From Candidatus Altimarinota bacterium (GTDB taxonomy: Bacteria; Patescibacteriota; Gracilibacteria; BD1-5; UBA6164): a stretch of 64,000 bases of DNA. Position numbers and translations under genes: made by a program. Shown here in pieces: positions 59,450-64,000 of the stretch; within the stretch, counting starts at the first letter, position 1; the number at the start of each line of letters is the position of its first letter. Where the stretch lies: NCBI GenBank assembly GCA_019454605.1, contig JACFNZ010000003.1, positions 93,874 to 157,873 of the forward strand. Direction: 5' to 3'. The notes under the pieces were generated by a model. The model did not search any database, was not told the origin of the DNA, and worked only from the letters and a program-made list of their open reading frames with translations.

Positions 59450-62272
59450 TTAAATTATATCTTGTTTTTTTAGTAAAAATAAAGTTCAAGTAAAAAATAA
59501 TATAAATATACCTAAACTAATATAAATATGAAGTATTATATTATTATTTCAAGAATTTCAAAAATTTGTGTTTATAATCTCTTCTTTTTTTTGTTTTATT
59601 TCATTAAAATTATTATCTATTTTGGTAGTTTTAGAAGTAGTTGTTATAGCTTCTTCTTTTAATTTTCCCTTTACTTCTACTATAAAACTAGCTTTATCAA
59701 AAGCACTTTCATCACTTACAACTAAAGAAATAAAATAAGTTCAAGGAGTAAATTTATAACTTGATGGATTTTTTTTATCAAAAGTTTGTCAATTTCAAAA
59801 ATCCCAAAAGTATTTTAATTTTTTTCACTCACTTTCACTTCAATCAAAATTTATACTACATTCATCTAAATCAAAGCAAGTAACTTTATTTTTTTCTAAT
59901 ACTTTATTTATAGTTAACTTTCATTGTAGTGAAATAACTGCCTTAGGTTTAACATAGTCTTTAGTATCTTTTACTTCTTCTTTTTTTGTTTGAATGTAAT
60001 CAATATAGTCTCAATCAATTTCAAATTTTTCAAATTTTTCTAAATTTATTTTTTCTCATGAAATATTTAAAAAAGAACTCACTTCAAAATATCAAGTTTT
60101 TATCTCATTATTATCTAAAACAAGCTCAAAGTTTCATAAATTATCTGATAAAACTTCATAATATTCTCAAAAAGCATATGATTTGTTTATAAAAAAGTCT
60201 AAAAAACTAAATTCATTTTCTATTTTTTTTATTTCTATAATCAGTTTTGTATTTGGAAAAGTATTTCAAATTATTTTAATTCAAGACTTTAGTTTTGAAG
60301 TTTTAATTTCAAAAGATTTTTTATAAATATCTAAAACTTTTTCTTTTTTTTCAGTATTTGATAAACTACTTTCTAAAATTTCTTTTAAAATATCATTTTT
60401 ATTAAAATTTATATTTTTTATTTCATTATTTTTGTATTTTATATCAAATCATCAAGTTTTTTTGTTTATTTTAACACTTTCAATATTTTCTAAATCTAAA
60501 TTATTTGATAAAATAAATCATTTTGGAGGTGAAAAATTCCAAGAAACTTTTTTAAAAAAATTATCAAAACAAGTTAAATTAACCTCTTCAAGTCAAGAAT
60601 TATTTAAAATTAATTTAGTTGTATCTTTATAAAATTTGTAAGTATTTTTTGCTTTAATAATGGTATTATTTGGTATAGTATAAGCCTTACTTCATCAATT
60701 TTCTAAATCATCTATTAAGCATCATCATAAATCTAAATCAATTTCTCAAGTATTTTCTATTTCAATATATTCTAAATTTTCTCAAAACTCTGGGGTTGGT
60801 AGTATATTTTTAATATCTAAAGTATAGTTTAATTGAGGTATATCAGTTTTTTTAATATTCTCACTTTTTAAAACTTCTTTATTTTCTAAATTTTCTTTTT
60901 TTGTTTTTGTATCATTTTTTAAATAAGAGATATTTTTTATAATTATTTCATTTTCTTTATAATTATTTGGATTACTTGTTTCATAAACTTTTAATTTTAT
61001 TTTATATTCTCAAATAAAATCATATTTTATATATGAGGGATTACATTTTTCTTCTTCAAGTGTTTTATTTGGAAGTCAAAAATCCCACAAACAAGACTCT
61101 TTTTCATTTAATTTATTATAAATAAAATTTACCGAGCAAGAATTTGATTTACAAGTATTGTCTTCAAATAATCAAGATTGAATTTCGATAGTTGGAGTTT
61201 TAATTTCTATATTTTGATTATTTTGAGTTGATGAATTATTATTTATATAAACAGTTTGAGTTGTAATTGGAGCAATATATCAAGTATTTTTTACTATAAA
61301 TTTTTTTTCTAAAAAAATGTTTGGATTTGTTTTTAAAAATATTTTAAAAGTTGTTTCATATTCTCAAATAGGATAAATAATCGTATTTGGATTACATTTT
61401 TCTTCTTCATTTGTAGTTAATCAACTTCAAAATTTAAATAAACAATTATATTTTGTAGTTGGAGGATTTATAAATCAACTTCACTCATTTATTTGTAGTG
61501 AAAAATTAGCTTTACATTCAGTTTTTGAGTTATCACAATTAAAAATTGTAGATGTTTCATCTGTTTCTAAAAAATAAGTTGGTGATTGAAGAGTATTTTT
61601 TATTAGAAAATTTGGAATAATTTCATTATTAATTATTCAAGAATTAGTAGTTCAAGAGTTAGTTTGTTCTTCTATATCATCATTTTGATTATCTATATCT
61701 TCATCCTCTATTGGACCACTTACTCAACTACCTGTTTCATCTTCCTCATCTTCTATTGGAGTGTTTGAAGTAGGATCATTTAGTTCTCAGGAGTTTGTAT
61801 TTACTATTATGTTTGAATTTTCTTTAAAAAACACATTTTTATAATTATCAAAACTGGTAGTTAATGAAAATTTGAAATCATCTTTTAATCAAAATCAAGT
61901 ATTGTTTTTTAGTCTTAAATGACTTGTTTGTCAGTTATTGATTATAAGTCAAGTTAAATAATTATATTGTTCAATTAGATTTAGTGTTAAAATATTTCAA
62001 GAAAAACTATAACTTGAAACTATATCACTTCAAGTAATTTCTAGTTTTTTGTCTTTTAAAAGTCATCCAGTTGCTGATTGTAGTTGAAGTTTTGATAAAT
62101 CAAGATTTCAAGTTAAACTTTGATTAAACTCTATTTCTAAAGTGTCAATTTTTAAGTTGTTGTCTAAATCTAAATAATAAAGTTTATCTTCTTTAAGTAT
62201 TTGATTTGAGTATATAAATATATGGTAGAAGAAAAATATAAAAAAAAATAAGAAAAATATAATTTTTTTCAT
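59450..62272 (-). CDS. Large exported PKD-domain surface protein with C-terminal anchor
   Basis: 940 residues. N-terminal signal/anchor helix (~4-22), a beta-rich domain (~35-150), an acidic Asp/Glu/Ser linker (~165-210), then PKD-like modules with CLFKFGSG (~284), CLWDFGLP (~400) and YFWDFGNG (~824). The first two are bracketed by paired cysteines. The C-terminal helix (~915-935) is followed by KKQDII, which resembles a stop-transfer anchor, not an LPXTG sorting signal. Secreted adhesive or stalk function is inferred. Codon use and TGA glycines match the neighbours. Confidence 0.75.
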
Positions 62273-62300
62273 AGATATATCTTAAAAAATATATATATAA

Positions 62301-62328
62301 ATAATATATTTATATATTTTATTGTCAA
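62301..62328 (-). promoter_or_regulatory. Promoter of the PKD surface protein/tsaD unit
   Basis: On the minus strand exact TTGACA (complement of 62323-62328), a 16-base spacer and TATTAT (complement of 62301-62306), 29 bases before the ATG. Confidence 0.55.
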
Positions 62329-62395
62329 TAGATTTTTTAATTTAATGCTTGAAAGAAGGAAGAGATTGCTAATTTTAATGTTATTAAATAATAAT

Positions 62396-62424
62396 TTGAC
62401 ATAAAGAGTTAAACACTATATAAT
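62396..62424 (+). promoter_or_regulatory. Promoter of the pilin-adhesin gene
   Basis: TTGACA (62396-62401), exactly 17 bases, then TATAAT (62419-62424). It is the only full consensus match found in the window. Confidence 0.75.
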
Positions 62425-62454
62425 ACAAACATTATATTTTTAACAATATAAAAA

Positions 62455-64000
62455 ATGGAGCTACAAAAAAATAAGACAAAAACATTAAAGTGATTTACCT
62501 TAGTAGAGCTAATAATAGTAATAACAATATTAGCAATACTAGCCACAATATGATTTATAAGTTTTAAGAATTATTTTTCAACTACAAGAGATTCAGTAAG
62601 AGTGGCAGATGTAAAAACAATATTTGATTGATTAAGTATATATAAAATAAAAACATGAAAGAATCTACCTCCAGATTCATCAATAGAAATACAAGCATGA
62701 ATTAATAAACTATCAATTCAGTGAGAAGTTTGAGATGGAGTAAAATGAGTAATAAAATTGTGATGAAATGGTAAAGATCCCAAAGATCAAAGAAACTATA
62801 TATATTCAGTAAGTAAAGACTTACAAAAAGCTCAATTGATGACATACCTAGAGTCATGAGAAAATATTAATTATATATCAGTGCTACCTAAATCATATGC
62901 AGAAGATATAACAATAGACTATATAAATAGACCTATATATATTTATTGAGATAAATTGTGAATAATTACAGATGAAAATAAAACACCAATACAATATACA
63001 TATTCAAGTCAAACCTGAGTTGACTTATTAGATAATTCACTAAAAGATAAAGAACTTAATACATATATATGATGAGATGTATGAAATTGATGAAAAATAA
63101 CATCAACTTGAAATGTTCTAGCACAAGAATTAGAACAATCAATATCTTGAAGTTTGTCTTGTGGAGAAACAACATATAATTGATATACTATTTGAAGTTT
63201 AAACCATAATCAATCATATAATTATACAAAAGAAATAACTATACCAAATTGAACACAAAATAAACAACTAACAATTAGTTGTATAAATTGAGAATATGAT
63301 ACACAAAACTCTACAGAAACTATAACAAGTACAAGTTGTGAAAGTTGATATGTTCCATATAGTAATAGTTGTGTGTTAAACAAGTGCCGATGAAGTATTA
63401 TACGAAATGCTACTTCAAATGCTACTTGAGAAAATCATTTAAAGACATGGAGTTATAATGAAAACTGATGAGAGTGTAGTTTTAAATGTAACTTAAATTA
63501 TACATATAATTCAATAACAAATACTTGTGAAGCTAATACAAAAACAGAGAGTTGTTTATCAATACCAGCTAATTCACATTATAATACAACAAATAGTATA
63601 ACACAAACCTGGAATTGAGCTACTTGGGTACCTACAAATTTATCAAACTACAATGAAACATCATCAACTACAGAATGTAGATTTAGTTGTGATACTTGAT
63701 ATCATTATGACTCTTGATCAAATCAATGTGTTTGAAATAGTTGTTCTAGCCCAACAAGTGCAATACATGCTTGATTGACATATACTTTATGATCACAAAG
63801 TTTATCACATTGAAGTTTGGTTACAATAACAAGTTCAAATAGAGCATTTTGAGCAAGTCCATCTGCTTGAGTTACATCAGCTAAGTTTACATATTCATGT
63901 AATGCATGAGTATTAAGTTTAGATTCAACAACTAACAATGCTTGAAGCTGTAATAGTGGTTGATATACATTTAATTGAAATTATTCTAGTCCTAGTTGTA
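62455..64000 (+). CDS. Type IV prepilin fused to a long Cys-rich extracellular region (5' part)
   Basis: At least 515 residues; it runs off the right edge. The prepilin site and helix are LKGFTLVELIIVITILAIL (10-28, the Gly of the cleavage site encoded by TGA). A pilin-like domain (~30-230) is followed by a repetitive Cys-, Asn-, Ser-, Thr- and Gly-rich region (~235 on), with recurring motifs such as C-x-SGY/TGYHYDS-C and NATSNATG, resembling EGF- or TNFR-like modules. It is probably a tip adhesin displayed on a pilus. Codon choice differs from neighbours (more ATA, ACA, TCA and CTA). Two rare CGA codons occur near 63.39-63.41 kb. Confidence 0.85.

Noticed and set aside
59450..59560. LPXTG-type sorting signal at the end of the PKD surface protein
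   Set aside because: There is a hydrophobic helix and a basic tail but no LPXTG-like motif before it; a plain membrane anchor is the simpler reading.

Overview
The window comes from a bacterium that reads UGA as glycine (genetic code 25), which points to the Gracilibacteria/Absconditabacteria (BD1-5/SR1) branch of the Patescibacteria (CPR). Nearly every gene is interrupted by TGA under the standard code, but runs full length when TGA is read as Gly. The TGA codons fall on invariant glycines, for example the SecA Walker A motif KTGEGKT, RecQ PTGGGKS and UvrA GLSGSGKS. All complete genes end in TAA or, three times, TAG. Base composition is extremely AT-rich, most of all between 30 and 33.4 kb. 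Almost no start codon has a Shine-Dalgarno sequence, while promoters of the TTGACA / TATAAT type are easy to see. All coordinates below come from re-reading the frames with TGA = Gly.

Layout. 0-7.7 kb, mostly minus strand: a DnaQ-DinG exonuclease/helicase, a short plus-strand transcript carrying a perfect extended Shine-Dalgarno sequence, clpB behind a CIRCE-type operator, a DUF4143-type ATPase and an RluB-like pseudouridine synthase. 7.8-13.2 kb, plus: secA and a PKD-domain membrane protein. 13.2-18.6 kb, minus: the operon uvrA-murB-DHH phosphoesterase-ruvA. 18.7-23.3 kb, plus: a small hydrophilic protein and dnaE. 23.3-33.4 kb, minus: comEC (channel domain only), an Lgt-like protein that lacks the catalytic residues, rny, a small unknown, comF, pepA, and an unrecognised four-gene set of coiled-coil and membrane proteins. 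33.6-38.3 kb, plus: an S41 protease, a MurF-type ligase, an ATP-grasp ligase and a class I glutamine amidotransferase, packed as one operon. 38.4-48.7 kb, plus: a DUF1566-like exported protein, recQ, ybeY, type IV secretion-like parts (PrgI-like, TraC/VirB4-N-like, two-helix pilin-like), a holin-like protein, secG, a peptide-binding-like protein, a methyltransferase and a TVP38-family protein. 48.7-62.3 kb, mostly minus: an abrB-MFP-RND efflux operon, a type IV pilin, secY, a zinc-ribbon protein, trmD, tsaD and a 940-residue PKD surface protein, with one plus-strand wHTH protein. 62.5 kb to the end, plus: a type IV prepilin fused to a long Cys-rich extracellular region, cut by the window edge.

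How it fits together. The gene set suits a small-genome, surface-attached (episymbiotic or predatory) cell. It has Sec export (SecA, SecY, SecG), type IV pili and large cell-surface proteins for attachment, a DNA-uptake set (ComEC, ComF, pilins), peptidoglycan enzymes (MurB, MurF-like), and core replication and repair (DnaE, UvrA, RuvA, RecQ, DinG). No tRNA, rRNA, CRISPR array or insertion sequence was seen. The observations most worth following are the ribosome-complementary small transcript at 2.9 kb, the ligase/amidotransferase operon at 33.7-38.3 kb, the unknown membrane cluster at 30-33.4 kb, the catalytically degenerate Lgt-like protein and the pilin-adhesin at the right edge.
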